From Streptomyces thermolilacinus SPC6 (lineage in GTDB: Bacteria; Actinomycetota; Actinomycetes; Streptomycetales; Streptomycetaceae), in the NCBI RefSeq assembly GCF_000478605.2, contig NZ_ASHX02000001.1:4851001-4915000 (forward strand): DNA of 64,000 nucleotides. The letters are read 5' to 3'. This document shows positions 1 to 7,721 of the stretch, one piece after another. Made by a program: the position numbers and the translations under genes. Positions within the stretch are counted from its first letter, which is position 1. Each line of letters begins with the position of its first letter. A model generated the notes under the pieces. That model ran no database searches. It was not told the origin of the DNA and saw nothing but the letters and a program-made list of their open reading frames with translations.

Positions 1-4
1 CGCG

Positions 5-802
5 GTGCGGGTGGCGCTGCTCCTGCTGTCGCTCGTCGCCGCGACGGGCCTCGCCGCCCGCGCGCTGGCCGTGGAGGGCGCGCTGCGGGCGGGCGCGCGG
101 GCCGGGCGCACCGGGGCGGGCGTACGGCCCGGGAAGCCGTCCGGGCGGCCGGACGCGGGGGAGCCCGGGGCCGAGGAGCGCGGGGCCTGGGAGCGCGAGG
201 GGCGGCTCGCCGCGCCCCGGCTCGCCGCCTCCCTTCCGTACGGGCTGTTCGGGCTCGGTACCGGGCTGCTGGTGCTGTACACGGCCGTCGGGGACGTGCT
301 GGCGTACGGTCCTGCCGCCGCCGTGGCCGCGCCGTCGGCGGTGGCGCTGACGCTCTCCATGGGCCCGGCCGAATGGCTGCTGTATCGATTCCGCGCCGAG
401 AGCCTCGCCGGGCTGCGGGCCGCCACAGGACCGGGCGCCTTCCGCCGCGCGGCGAGCGGCGCCCTCGTCCTGTGCCTGGCCGGGTATCTGACGGTGCTTC
501 TGGTGCTCGCCGCTGCCGGTACGGCACTGATCCCGGGCGCCCCGGAGCTGGGCGGCGTACGGCTGGTGACGCTGCTCATGATCGGCGCCGTACTGTGGAC
601 GGCGCTGCTGCTCCAGTCGTTCGGCGCGGTGCCCGTCGCCGCCGTCGTGTGCGCGCTCGCGGCGGGGGCGCAGACGGTGACCCTCGCGACCGGCGCGGGC
701 GACCCGCGCGCCGTGGGCGCCGTGGTGGCGGGCGCCGCGGCGCTCGTACTGACCGCGCTGTGCGCCGTCCTGCTCGGCCGCGCGACCGCCCACCGGTACT
801 GA
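5..802 (+). CDS. Polytopic membrane protein, start uncertain at window edge
   Basis: The reading frame is open from the window edge; a GTG at 5 could be the start, but the true start may lie upstream. The 265-residue product has an N-terminal hydrophobic segment, a charged Gly/Arg-rich stretch (about 25-70), then five or six hydrophobic segments to the C-terminus, so it should be an integral membrane protein. I recognise no family motif. It ends 44 bases before a spherulin-4-like gene that overlaps a GH114 glycosidase gene. Both neighbours belong to families linked to galactosamine-containing polysaccharides, so a role in export of such a polymer (for example a PelG-like flippase fragment) is conceivable, but this rests on context only. 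Confidence 0.65.
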   Translation: MRVALLLLSLVAATGLAARALAVEGALRAGARAGRTGAGVRPGKPSGRPDAGEPGAEERGAWEREGRLAAPRLAASLPYGLFGLGTGLLVLYTAVGDVLAYGPAAAVAAPSAVALTLSMGPAEWLLYRFRAESLAGLRAATGPGAFRRAASGALVLCLAGYLTVLLVLAAAGTALIPGAPELGGVRLVTLLMIGAVLWTALLLQSFGAVPVAAVVCALAAGAQTVTLATGAGDPRAVGAVVAGAAALVLTALCAVLLGRATAHRY

Positions 803-846
803 GCCCGCCCCCCCGACCGGTACTGCGACCACCCCGAGGACCCCGC

Positions 847-1464
847 ATGCACCTGCTCGTGCCGTACTACGAGCACCCCGCCGAACGGCCCGCCGAGTGG
901 GACGCGCTGATCGCGGCCGCGCCCCGGCTGTACGGCGTGGTGCTCAACCCGGCCAGCGGCGCCGGTGACGCGCCCGACCCGGCGTTCGCCGCCGTCGCCG
1001 CCCGGCTGCGCGCCGCCCGCGTCCCGGTCCTCGGGTACGCCGACACGGACTACGGCCGCCGCCCGCACGCCGACGTCGTACGGGACCTGCTGCGCCACCG
1101 CGACTGGTACGGCGCGGACGGCGCGTTCCTCGACCAAGTGGCCACCGACCCCGCCCTGCTGGCGCACTACCGGCGGCTCGCCGTGGCGGCCCGCGCGGCC
1201 GACGCCGCCACGCTCGTCCTCAACCACGGGGCGCCGCCCCACCCCGCGTACCTCCCGCTGGGCGACCTGCCGGTGACGTTCGAGGGGCCCTGGGAGGCGT
1301 ACGCCGGGCGCGACCCGGAGCCGCCCGGCGCGGACCCGTACTGCCACCTCGTGTACGCGGCCCCGGCGCACGCACCGGTCACCGCGCCCGTCCGGTGCGT
1401 CGTCCCCGGGGCGGGGGCACATCCCTGGGGAACCCTCCCGCACGGCTTGGAGCACCGCCCATGA
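847..1464 (+). CDS. Spherulation-specific family 4 (spherulin-4/GH135-like) protein
   Basis: The 205-residue protein opens with MHLLVPYYEHP, and carries the pattern YGVVLNPASGAGD, then GYADTDYG, which is typical of spherulin-4 (Sph3/GH135) TIM-barrel proteins. Candidate catalytic acids are Asp96 in GAFLDQV and Glu146 in TFEGPW. Fungal Sph3 is an endo-hydrolase of galactosaminogalactan. No signal peptide is visible, so the protein is either cytoplasmic or exported another way. The ATG start was chosen because the family begins at this motif; frame upstream is a shadow of the previous gene. The stop overlaps the next start (ATGA), indicating translational coupling with the GH114 lipoprotein. 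The family call is fairly secure; the substrate is inferred. Confidence 0.85.
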   Translation: MHLLVPYYEHPAERPAEWDALIAAAPRLYGVVLNPASGAGDAPDPAFAAVAARLRAARVPVLGYADTDYGRRPHADVVRDLLRHRDWYGADGAFLDQVATDPALLAHYRRLAVAARAADAATLVLNHGAPPHPAYLPLGDLPVTFEGPWEAYAGRDPEPPGADPYCHLVYAAPAHAPVTAPVRCVVPGAGAHPWGTLPHGLEHRP

Positions 1465-2315
1465 AACGCCCCTCCCCGCCGGTCGCCGTCGCGGCCGCCC
1501 TGGCCCTGCTGCTCGCGGGCTGCACCACAGGCCCCGACGACCGTGACCCGCCGCCGCGCGGCACCCCCGCCCCCGGCGGCTCGGCGGCGGTGAGCCCGAG
1601 CCCCGGCGCCTCGGCGGCCCCGTGGCGGCCCGCGCGGGGCACGGCGTGGCAGTGGCAGCTCACCGGCCGCCTCGACCCGACGGTGGACGTCCCGGTCTAC
1701 GACATCGACGGCTTCGACCAGCCCGCGTCGGCCGTCGCCGACCTGCACCGGCGCGGCCGCAAGGTGATCTGCTACCTCTCCACCGGCGCCTGGGAGGACT
1801 TCCGCCCCGACGCGTCCCGCTTCCCCGCCTCCGTGCTGGGCAAGGGCAACGGCTGGGAGGGCGAGCGCTGGCTCGACATCCGCCGCACCGACGTGCTGGA
1901 GCCGCTGATGGCGGCCCGCATCGACATGTGCCGCGAGAAGGGCTTCGACGCCGTCGAGCCGGACAACATGGACGGCTACGCCAACGACACCGGCTTCCCC
2001 CTCACCGCCGCCGACCAGCTCCGCTACAACCGGCTCATCGCCCGCCTCTCCCACGAGCGCGGCCTCTCCGTGGCGCTGAAGAACGACCTGGACCAGATCC
2101 CGGAGCTGGTCGGGGACTTCGACTTCGCCGTCAACGAGCAGTGCGCCCAGTACGACGAGTGCGACGCGCTGAAACCGTTCCTCGACGCCGGGAAGGCCGT
2201 CCTCCACGTCGAGTACGAGCTGCCCGCGCGGCGGTTCTGCCCGCAGGCGCGGAGCATGGGCCTGAGCTCGATGCGGAAGAAGTACGACCTGGACGCCTGG
2301 CGCAAGCCCTGCTGA
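1461..2315 (+). CDS. GH114 lipoprotein, endo-alpha-1,4-polygalactosaminidase family
   Basis: The 284-residue product has a lipoprotein signal peptide with lipobox LLAGC (Cys21), a Pro/Ala/Ser-rich linker to about residue 55, then a GH114 domain starting at WQWQLTG. Family landmarks include VYDIDGFD, KVICYLSTGAWED, and VEPDNMDGY. The likely catalytic pair is Asp168 (in EPDNMD) and Glu251 (in HVEYE), by analogy with fungal Ega3. The enzyme would cut alpha-1,4-linked galactosamine polymers outside the membrane, anchored by lipid. It overlaps the spherulin-4-like gene by four bases, so two hydrolase families known from galactosaminogalactan/Pel metabolism are co-translated. The stop lies inside the first unit of a 16-bp tandem repeat. 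Confidence 0.9.
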   Translation: MKRPSPPVAVAAALALLLAGCTTGPDDRDPPPRGTPAPGGSAAVSPSPGASAAPWRPARGTAWQWQLTGRLDPTVDVPVYDIDGFDQPASAVADLHRRGRKVICYLSTGAWEDFRPDASRFPASVLGKGNGWEGERWLDIRRTDVLEPLMAARIDMCREKGFDAVEPDNMDGYANDTGFPLTAADQLRYNRLIARLSHERGLSVALKNDLDQIPELVGDFDFAVNEQCAQYDECDALKPFLDAGKAVLHVEYELPARRFCPQARSMGLSSMRKKYDLDAWRKPC

Positions 2316-2359
2316 CCTGCTGGCCCGCTGACCTGCTGGCCCGCTGACCTGCTGACCGG
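2312..2359. repeat. 16-bp tandem repeat at the GH114 stop
   Basis: Three consecutive units of CTGACCTGCTGGCCCG (2312-2327, 2328-2343, and 2344-2359, the last with two changes) start on the stop codon of the GH114 gene. A GGCTGGCC/GGCCTCAGCC partial stem follows at about 2358-2381, between two convergent genes, and might terminate transcription. Confidence 0.8.
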
Positions 2360-2374
2360 CTGGCCTCCAGGGCC

Positions 2375-3178
2375 TCAGCCCAGCGTCAGCACCACCAGCG
2401 CGGCGGTCGCCGCCGTCTCCGCGACCGCCCCGAACACATCGCCCGTCACCCCGCCGAACCGGCGCACACACCGGCGCAGCAGCAGCTCCGCAGCGCCCAG
2501 CGCGACCAGCGCGCCCCCCACATGCCCCAAGGCGCCGTACGCCGCCGACGGCGCGCCCACCAGCGCCCCGGCGCCCGCGCACGCGGCCACGACCAGCGCG
2601 CCCACCAGCAGCGCGCCCCGCACCGGCACGGTGCCCGCCACCACCGCGCCCAGCCCCTCGGGGCGGGCCGCCGGTACCCCGGCACGGGACGCGACGGTGA
2701 GCGCCAGGCGGGCGACGGCGCCCGCCAGGACGGCCGCGACCGCGCCGCGCGCCCACCCCTCCCCGTACAGCTCGTACAGCGCCGCCACCTGGGCCAGCAG
2801 CGCGAACAGCAGGGTGACCACGCCGAACGGCCCGATGTCCGACCGCTTCATGATCCGCAGCGCGTCCTCGGCGGGCTTGCCGCTGCCCAGCCCGTCGGCG
2901 GTGTCGGCGAGCCCGTCCAGGTGGAGGCCGCGCGTCAGCACGGCGGGTACGGCCGCCGAGGCGACGGCGGCGAGCAGCGGTCCCGCGCCGAGCAGCAGGA
3001 GCAGCACGCCCGCGACCGCCGCGAACCCGCCCACGACCAGCCCGGCCACGGGCGCACACAGCATCCCGGTGCGGGCCGCGTCCCGGTCCCAGAGCGTCAC
3101 GCGCGCGGGCAGGACGGTGAGCGTGCCGAAGGCGAAGCGCAGGCCGTGGAGGCGGGGGAGCGGGTCGGTGGTCGTCAC
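2375..3178 (-). CDS. cobS: Adenosylcobinamide-GDP ribazoletransferase (cobalamin synthase)
   Basis: CobS joins adenosylcobinamide-GDP to alpha-ribazole (or its phosphate) in the last step of cobalamin assembly, in the membrane. The 267-residue protein has the signature LTRGLHLDGLADTADGLG at about 81-98, followed by KRSDIGPFG, and is strongly hydrophobic with about six membrane segments. The GTG at 3178 is preferred over an upstream start at 3259 because the extra residues would overlap the start of the divergent gene and do not resemble the family. It stands alone on this strand; cobT and cobU lie 1.8 kb away on the same strand, past two membrane-protein genes. Confidence 0.95.
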   Translation of the reverse strand: MTTTDPLPRLHGLRFAFGTLTVLPARVTLWDRDAARTGMLCAPVAGLVVGGFAAVAGVLLLLLGAGPLLAAVASAAVPAVLTRGLHLDGLADTADGLGSGKPAEDALRIMKRSDIGPFGVVTLLFALLAQVAALYELYGEGWARGAVAAVLAGAVARLALTVASRAGVPAARPEGLGAVVAGTVPVRGALLVGALVVAACAGAGALVGAPSAAYGALGHVGGALVALGAAELLLRRCVRRFGGVTGDVFGAVAETAATAALVVLTLG

Positions 3179-3257
3179 CGCGGGCACACTAGTCCCTGCC
3201 CCGCGCCCCCGGTCCGGATAGATTTCCGCATAACGCCTTATTCCGGACGGGGGTGGC

Positions 3258-4178
3258 ATGGGTCACTGGTTCACCCGCAACATCGTGGAGCCCGGCAAGC
3301 TGCCGTTGCTGCTGGCGCTCGCGTCGTTCGTGCTGACGTTCCTGGTGACGCGGACCGTCACCCGGCTCATCCGGGCCGGACGGGGCCCGTTCCGCAACAT
3401 CAGCACCGGCGGCGTCCACGTCCACCACGTCGTGCCCGGTGTCGTCCTCACCCTGATCGGCGGCTTCGGCGCGATCGGCGCGCGGGGGCACACGGCCGCC
3501 GCCGTCTGCGCGCTGGTGTTCGGCATCGGGGCGGGGCTGGTCCTGGACGAGTTCGCGCTGATCCTGCACCTCGCGGACGTGTACTGGACCGAGCAGGGCC
3601 GCCGCAGCGTGGAGGCGGTCGTCCTCACCACCGCGCTGGTCGCCTTGGTCCTCGGCGGCTCGTCGCCGCTCGGGGTGGACGCGCTGACCCCGGACGAGCG
3701 GCGGGACCGGGTGAACCTGCTGGTCACCGTCGGTCTGAACCTGCTGTTCGTCGTGGTCACGCTACTGAAGGGCAAGTTCCGCATGGCGGTCGTCGGGGTG
3801 CTGGTGCCGCTCGTCGCGGTGGTCGGCGCGCTGCGGCTGGCCCGCCCCGACTCGCCGTGGGCACGCCGCGCGTACCGGCGCAGGCCGCGCACCCGGTCCA
3901 GGGCGACGCGCCGGGCCCGCCGCCACGACCGGCGCTGGGCGAGGCTCGGCCGCCGCTTCCAGGAGCTGATCGCCGGCGCCCCCGACCCGGCACCGCCTCA
4001 GTCCCCCGACGGTCCCGTACCGCCTCAGCCCCCCGACGCCCCCGGCACCGACGACGACCCACCCGGCTCCGGCACCGACGACACGCCCGGCTCCGGCCCC
4101 GACGACCCACCCGGCCCCGGTGCGCCACCCGGCACCGACGACCCACCCGCCAAGCCCCCGCCCCCGGGCCGTCCCTGA
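3258..4178 (+). CDS. Conserved actinobacterial membrane protein
   Basis: This 306-residue protein has about six hydrophobic segments between residues 12 and 195, with a conserved-looking loop NISTGGVHVHHVVPGV that contains several histidines, followed by a long Arg-rich and then Pro/Asp/Gly-rich cytoplasmic tail (about 205-306). I recognise it as a widespread actinobacterial integral membrane family without known function. Its last 150 bases overlap, on the opposite strand, the 3' end of the rhomboid-like gene; both tails are low-complexity. It is divergent from cobS with 79 bases between them. Confidence 0.8.
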   Translation: MGHWFTRNIVEPGKLPLLLALASFVLTFLVTRTVTRLIRAGRGPFRNISTGGVHVHHVVPGVVLTLIGGFGAIGARGHTAAAVCALVFGIGAGLVLDEFALILHLADVYWTEQGRRSVEAVVLTTALVALVLGGSSPLGVDALTPDERRDRVNLLVTVGLNLLFVVVTLLKGKFRMAVVGVLVPLVAVVGALRLARPDSPWARRAYRRRPRTRSRATRRARRHDRRWARLGRRFQELIAGAPDPAPPQSPDGPVPPQPPDAPGTDDDPPGSGTDDTPGSGPDDPPGPGAPPGTDDPPAKPPPPGRP

Positions 4179-4849
4179 GACGGGAACGCCCGGCGGCGGC
4201 GCCACCGCGCCACCCCGTACGCGGCCACGGCCGCCGCCAGGGCCGCCAGGTGCTCCTTGCCCGCCAGGTTCGGCTTGACCACCACCTCCACCACCATGGC
4301 GACGATCACCAGCCACCCCGTCAGCCACGCCCGGTACCGCCAGCACGCGAACACCGCCAGCCCCACCACCGCGGCCGACGGGCCCGTGTCCACGACCCGC
4401 GCGTCCGACGCGGGCAGCCCCAGCAGCGGCGTGTCCGGGCCCAGCGCGATGCCGAGCCGCGCGTACATCGTCCCGGCCAGCGTCGCCACGTACGCGACGA
4501 CCAGCGTCCGCGCCCGGCCCAGGCAGGTCTCCGCGACGCCGAACACGACCAGGATCTGCGCCAGCGCGCCCCACACGGGCAGGTCGAGCGCCGGTACGAA
4601 CAGCGACAGCGGCGTCCGCAGCAGCGCCACCCACAGCGGGTCGTCGGCCCGCACCGAACCGACGGCCTGTACGGGCCCGTACCCCCACGGCTGGTTCTGC
4701 ACCAGCTGGAACAGGGCTGTCAGGCACACGGCAGCCAGCGTCAGCGGCACGGCCCGCCACCGCCGCGCGGACAGCGCCGCGCCCACCGTGCCGAACAGCG
4801 GCCCCCATTCACGGCGCGCGAACGCCCGTACTGCTGGTCCGGCGGTCAA
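4025..4849 (-). CDS. Rhomboid-like membrane protein
   Basis: From a TTG at 4849 the product has 274 residues with about six membrane segments. Two features resemble rhomboid intramembrane proteases: DTGPSAAVVG (Ser158, in place of GxSG) and KEHLAAL (His200), placed in hydrophobic segments in the usual order. The second glycine of GxSG is absent, so activity is uncertain. The TTG is preceded by AGGGGGA at a good distance; a GTG at 4960 would add 37 residues and would be almost contiguous with cobT. The C-terminal 40 residues are Gly/Ser/Pro repeats that overlap the tail of the convergent membrane gene. It lies downstream of cobU and cobT on the same strand and may be co-transcribed with them. 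Confidence 0.75.
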   Translation of the reverse strand: MTAGPAVRAFARREWGPLFGTVGAALSARRWRAVPLTLAAVCLTALFQLVQNQPWGYGPVQAVGSVRADDPLWVALLRTPLSLFVPALDLPVWGALAQILVVFGVAETCLGRARTLVVAYVATLAGTMYARLGIALGPDTPLLGLPASDARVVDTGPSAAVVGLAVFACWRYRAWLTGWLVIVAMVVEVVVKPNLAGKEHLAALAAAVAAYGVARWRRRRAFPSQGRPGGGGLAGGSSVPGGAPGPGGSSGPEPGVSSVPEPGGSSSVPGASGG

Positions 4850-4972
4850 CCGAAATCCCCCTGAAAAGCGCGAAAGGCATGAGACGCGAGCGATCCGGGC
4901 CGCCGCGTGCCATGCCTCCGCACTCCGGTGCGCCAGCCCCGCACACGGGGGCGGCCGCACCGGCAGCGCGCG

Positions 4973-6064
4973 TCAGTCCGAGCCGCCCTCCCCGGACGCG
5001 TCCTCCGCCCGCGGCTGGTCGGGCCGCAGCGGCAGCTCCGCCGCGAGCGCCGCCGCGGCCTGGACGAGGGGGAGGGCGAGCAGCGCCCCGGTTCCTTCGC
5101 CCACAGTGACGCCGTGGTCGAGCAGCGGGTTGAGCGCCATCCGGTCGAACGCCTTCGCCTGCGCGGGCTCCCCGCTGACCTGCCCGGCCAGCCACCAGTC
5201 GGGCGCCCGGAACGCGGCCCGCTGCGCCACCAGCGCGCACGCCGCCGACACGACGCCGTCCAGGACGACCGGCATCCGCCGCACCGCCGCCTGGAGCAGG
5301 AACCCGGTCATCGCCGCGAAGTCCGCGCCGCCGACCGTCGCCAGCAGTTCCAGCTGGTCGCCCAGCACCGGCCGCGCCCGGCGCAGCGCGTCACGGACCG
5401 CCGCGCACTTGCGCATCCATGCCAGGTCGTCGATGCCCGCGCCGCCGCGCCCGGTCACCACCGACGCGTCCGTCCCGCACAGCGCGGCGATCAGCGTGGC
5501 CGCCACGGTCGTGCCGCCGACGCTCAGGTCGCCCAGCACGACCAGGTCGGTGCCCGAGTCGGCCTCCTCGTCCGCGACGGCCATGCCGAGCCGTACGGCC
5601 CGCTCGGCCTCCGCGGCGGTGAGGGCGTCCTCGATGTCGATGCGTCCGCTGCCGCGCCGCACCCGGTGCCGTACGACGTCCTCGGGCAGCAGCTCGGGAT
5701 CGCAGTCCAGGCCCGCGTCCACGACCCGTACGGGCACCCCGGCGCGCCGCGCCAGCACGGCGACCGGGCTCGCCCCGTCGAGCACCGCCCGTACGAGGGT
5801 GTGCGCCGTACCGGCCGGGCGGCCCGACACGTCGAGCGCGGCCACCCCGTGGTCCCCGGCGAACAGCACGGCCTTCGGCCGCTCCACCGGCCGCACGGGC
5901 ACGGCGCCCTGAGCGGCGGCCAGCCACTCCCCGAGCTCGTCCAGGCGGCCGAGCGCGCCGGGCGGCACGGTCAGCCGTTCCCGGCGTTCCTCGGCGTCCC
6001 GGCGGACGCCGCTGTCCGGACGCTCGATCAGTTCGGAGAAGTCGTCGAGATTCAGCCTGCTCAT
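4973..6064 (-). CDS. cobT: Nicotinate-nucleotide--dimethylbenzimidazole phosphoribosyltransferase
   Basis: CobT makes alpha-ribazole phosphate from dimethylbenzimidazole and nicotinate mononucleotide for the lower ligand of cobalamin. The 363-residue length is normal. Seen motifs are FAGDHGVAALDVSG near residue 67-80, GTAHTLVRAVLDGASP, GDLSVGGTTVAATLIAALCG, and near the C-terminus VGEGTGALLALPL, which holds the family's catalytic glutamate. The ATG at 6064 fits the family N-terminus. The gene lies 30 bases downstream of the cobU fusion and is probably in one operon with it. I see no cobalamin riboswitch upstream of this pair. Confidence 0.96.
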   Translation of the reverse strand: MSRLNLDDFSELIERPDSGVRRDAEERRERLTVPPGALGRLDELGEWLAAAQGAVPVRPVERPKAVLFAGDHGVAALDVSGRPAGTAHTLVRAVLDGASPVAVLARRAGVPVRVVDAGLDCDPELLPEDVVRHRVRRGSGRIDIEDALTAAEAERAVRLGMAVADEEADSGTDLVVLGDLSVGGTTVAATLIAALCGTDASVVTGRGGAGIDDLAWMRKCAAVRDALRRARPVLGDQLELLATVGGADFAAMTGFLLQAAVRRMPVVLDGVVSAACALVAQRAAFRAPDWWLAGQVSGEPAQAKAFDRMALNPLLDHGVTVGEGTGALLALPLVQAAAALAAELPLRPDQPRAEDASGEGGSD

Positions 6065-6094
6065 TCGCGGAACAGTACCGGGCCGACAAGACGA

Positions 6095-7294
6095 TCAGCC
6101 GCGCAGCACGAGAACCTGCCCCGACACCGCGAGCAACACCTGCTCGCACTCGTCCGCGAAGGCCGCGTTGAGCCGCCCGAGCTCGTCCCGGAAGCGCCGT
6201 CCGGCCGCCGTCGCGGGCACGACGCCGGAGCCCGTCTCGTTGGTGACGGCGACGACCACGCGGGGCGTGGCGCGGACGGCGGCGACCAGCTCGGCGACCC
6301 GCTCGCGCAGGGCCTTCTCGCCCGTACGGGCCCACGTGTCGTCGTCCCAGGCGCCGACCCGGTCCATCGCGTCGGTCAGCCACAGCGACAGGCAGTCCAC
6401 CAGCAGCGGGGGCCCGTCGGCGGTCAGCAGTTCGGCCACCTCGCAGGTCTCCTCGGTGCGCCAGGAGGACGGCCGCCGCTCCCGGTGCGCGCCGACGCGG
6501 GCCGCCCACTCGGCGTCGCCGTCCCGCGCGCCGCCGGTCGCCACGTACACGACGTCCGGGTACGCCTCCAGACGCCGCTCCGCCTCAAGGGACTTGCCGG
6601 ACCGGGCACCGCCGGTGACCAGCGTGCGGCGGGGCGGTACGGGGGTCTCCCGGTACGCGCCGACCGTCAGCGTCGTCCCGTCCGGTACGGCCCTGGCGCC
6701 GGCCGCGGCCAGCCGCCGGTCCAGCTCCGGGCCGGGCGGCACGTCGTGGTCCACGTGCACGGCCAGCACGTCGGTGTCGGGGCCCACCGCGCCGGACGCC
6801 CGCAGCCGGGCCAGCGCGTCGGGCCGGGCGGTCACGTCGAGGGCGACCAGGTCGTACGGGCGCTGCGGCGCGGCCGCCCCTGCGGGTGCGCCGCCGGGCG
6901 GGAGGTACAGCAGCCGGGCGCCCTCCAGGGACGTCACCTCGTAGCCGGTGCCGGGCGCGTCCATCGGCACGGCCCGCACGCGGTGCCCGCTGATGAGGGT
7001 GAGCTCGCGCCCGTCCGGGACGCGCCCGGCGGACGGCAGCCCGGCGGGCAGCTCGACGGGCGGCCCGTCGTGCGGGTGCGTGAGCAGCACCTGCCGTACG
7101 CCGGTGAGGGTGTGCCCCGCGCGGGCGGCGGCGAGGGCGGCGCCGGGCGTGAGGTCGAGGAGGAGCGCGTCGTCCACGAGCAGGGAGGCCGCGGCGCGCG
7201 CGTGGGGGCCGCGTGCGGTGGCGCACGCGGCGCAGGGGCAGCCGGGGCGGGGGAGTCCGGCCGGGGCTCCGGTGCCGAGCAGAGTCAGTTCCAC
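6095..7294 (-). CDS. cobU: MBL-fold domain fused to adenosylcobinamide kinase/guanylyltransferase (CobU)
   Basis: Residues 1 to about 215 resemble a metallo-beta-lactamase fold (MELTLLGTGAPAGLPRPGCPC start, LLLDLTPGA, VLLTHPHDGPP at 69-78), but the usual HxHxDH metal motif is degenerate: only His73, His75 and Asp76 fit. Residues from about 223 are CobU: P-loop VTGGARSGKS (226-235), GAHRERRP with His270 as the likely guanylylated residue, LVDCLSLWLTD, and VTNETGSGVVP. CobU phosphorylates adenosylcobinamide and transfers GMP to it. It is upstream of cobT by 30 bases. The fusion is found in other Streptomyces CobU proteins; what the front domain does is not known to me. Confidence 0.93.
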   Translation of the reverse strand: MELTLLGTGAPAGLPRPGCPCAACATARGPHARAAASLLVDDALLLDLTPGAALAAARAGHTLTGVRQVLLTHPHDGPPVELPAGLPSAGRVPDGRELTLISGHRVRAVPMDAPGTGYEVTSLEGARLLYLPPGGAPAGAAAPQRPYDLVALDVTARPDALARLRASGAVGPDTDVLAVHVDHDVPPGPELDRRLAAAGARAVPDGTTLTVGAYRETPVPPRRTLVTGGARSGKSLEAERRLEAYPDVVYVATGGARDGDAEWAARVGAHRERRPSSWRTEETCEVAELLTADGPPLLVDCLSLWLTDAMDRVGAWDDDTWARTGEKALRERVAELVAAVRATPRVVVAVTNETGSGVVPATAAGRRFRDELGRLNAAFADECEQVLLAVSGQVLVLRG

Positions 7295-7385
7295 GTACCC
7301 GATCCTCCCGCGAGCCCCGCACGACTGCGCGCCCGGCTACGCTGCGGGCAGGAACCAGCACTGGTGCGGACCCTTGGAGGGGCAC

Positions 7386-7592
7386 ATGGCGTGGACGTGG
7401 CGGTTCGAGAAGGCCGACGGCACGGAGGTGGAGCCGGCGGTGCGGCCGGAGGAGTTCACCACGCAGGGCGACGCGGAGTCCTGGATCGGCGAGACCTGGC
7501 GTGACCTCCTGGAGGGCGGCGCGGACCAGGTGTCCCTGTACGAGGACGACACCAAGATCTACGGCCCCATGCCCCTGAACGCCGAGGCCTGA
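7386..7592 (+). CDS. Small conserved actinobacterial protein
   Basis: A 68-residue acidic protein starting MAWTWRFEKADGTEV, preceded by an excellent ribosome site (GGAGGGG five bases before the ATG). It reads like a compact folded protein with ESWIGETWRDLLEGG and VSLYEDDTKIYGPM motifs. I recognise it as a conserved Streptomyces hypothetical protein with no assigned function. It is divergent from the cobU fusion, with 91 bases between, and is followed by a 129-base gap before the convergent protease gene. Its third-position GC bias supports coding. Confidence 0.85.
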   Translation: MAWTWRFEKADGTEVEPAVRPEEFTTQGDAESWIGETWRDLLEGGADQVSLYEDDTKIYGPMPLNAEA

Positions 7593-7721
7593 CCGCGCGG
7601 AGGCTCATCCTCGCCCGCGGGCCGGTCCCCGGTGCCGACTGCTGTGGCAGCCGCTCCCGCCGGGCCGGCCCGCAGGGGCGAGGGCGCCGGGGGCGAAGGG
7701 GACAGGGGTGGAACGGGCCGG

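Noticed and set aside
2522..4864. 780-codon plus-strand open frame across cobS and the membrane genes
   Set aside because: It is a shadow frame produced by extreme GC content: Arg/Pro/His-rich, no family motifs, and it covers three well-supported genes.
7295..7385. Cobalamin riboswitch upstream of cobU-cobT
   Set aside because: The gap to the divergent gene is only 91 bases and lacks the B12 box.
4879..7504. Plus-strand open frames antisense to cobT and cobU
   Set aside because: No domain is recognisable, and both cob genes on the minus strand are certain.
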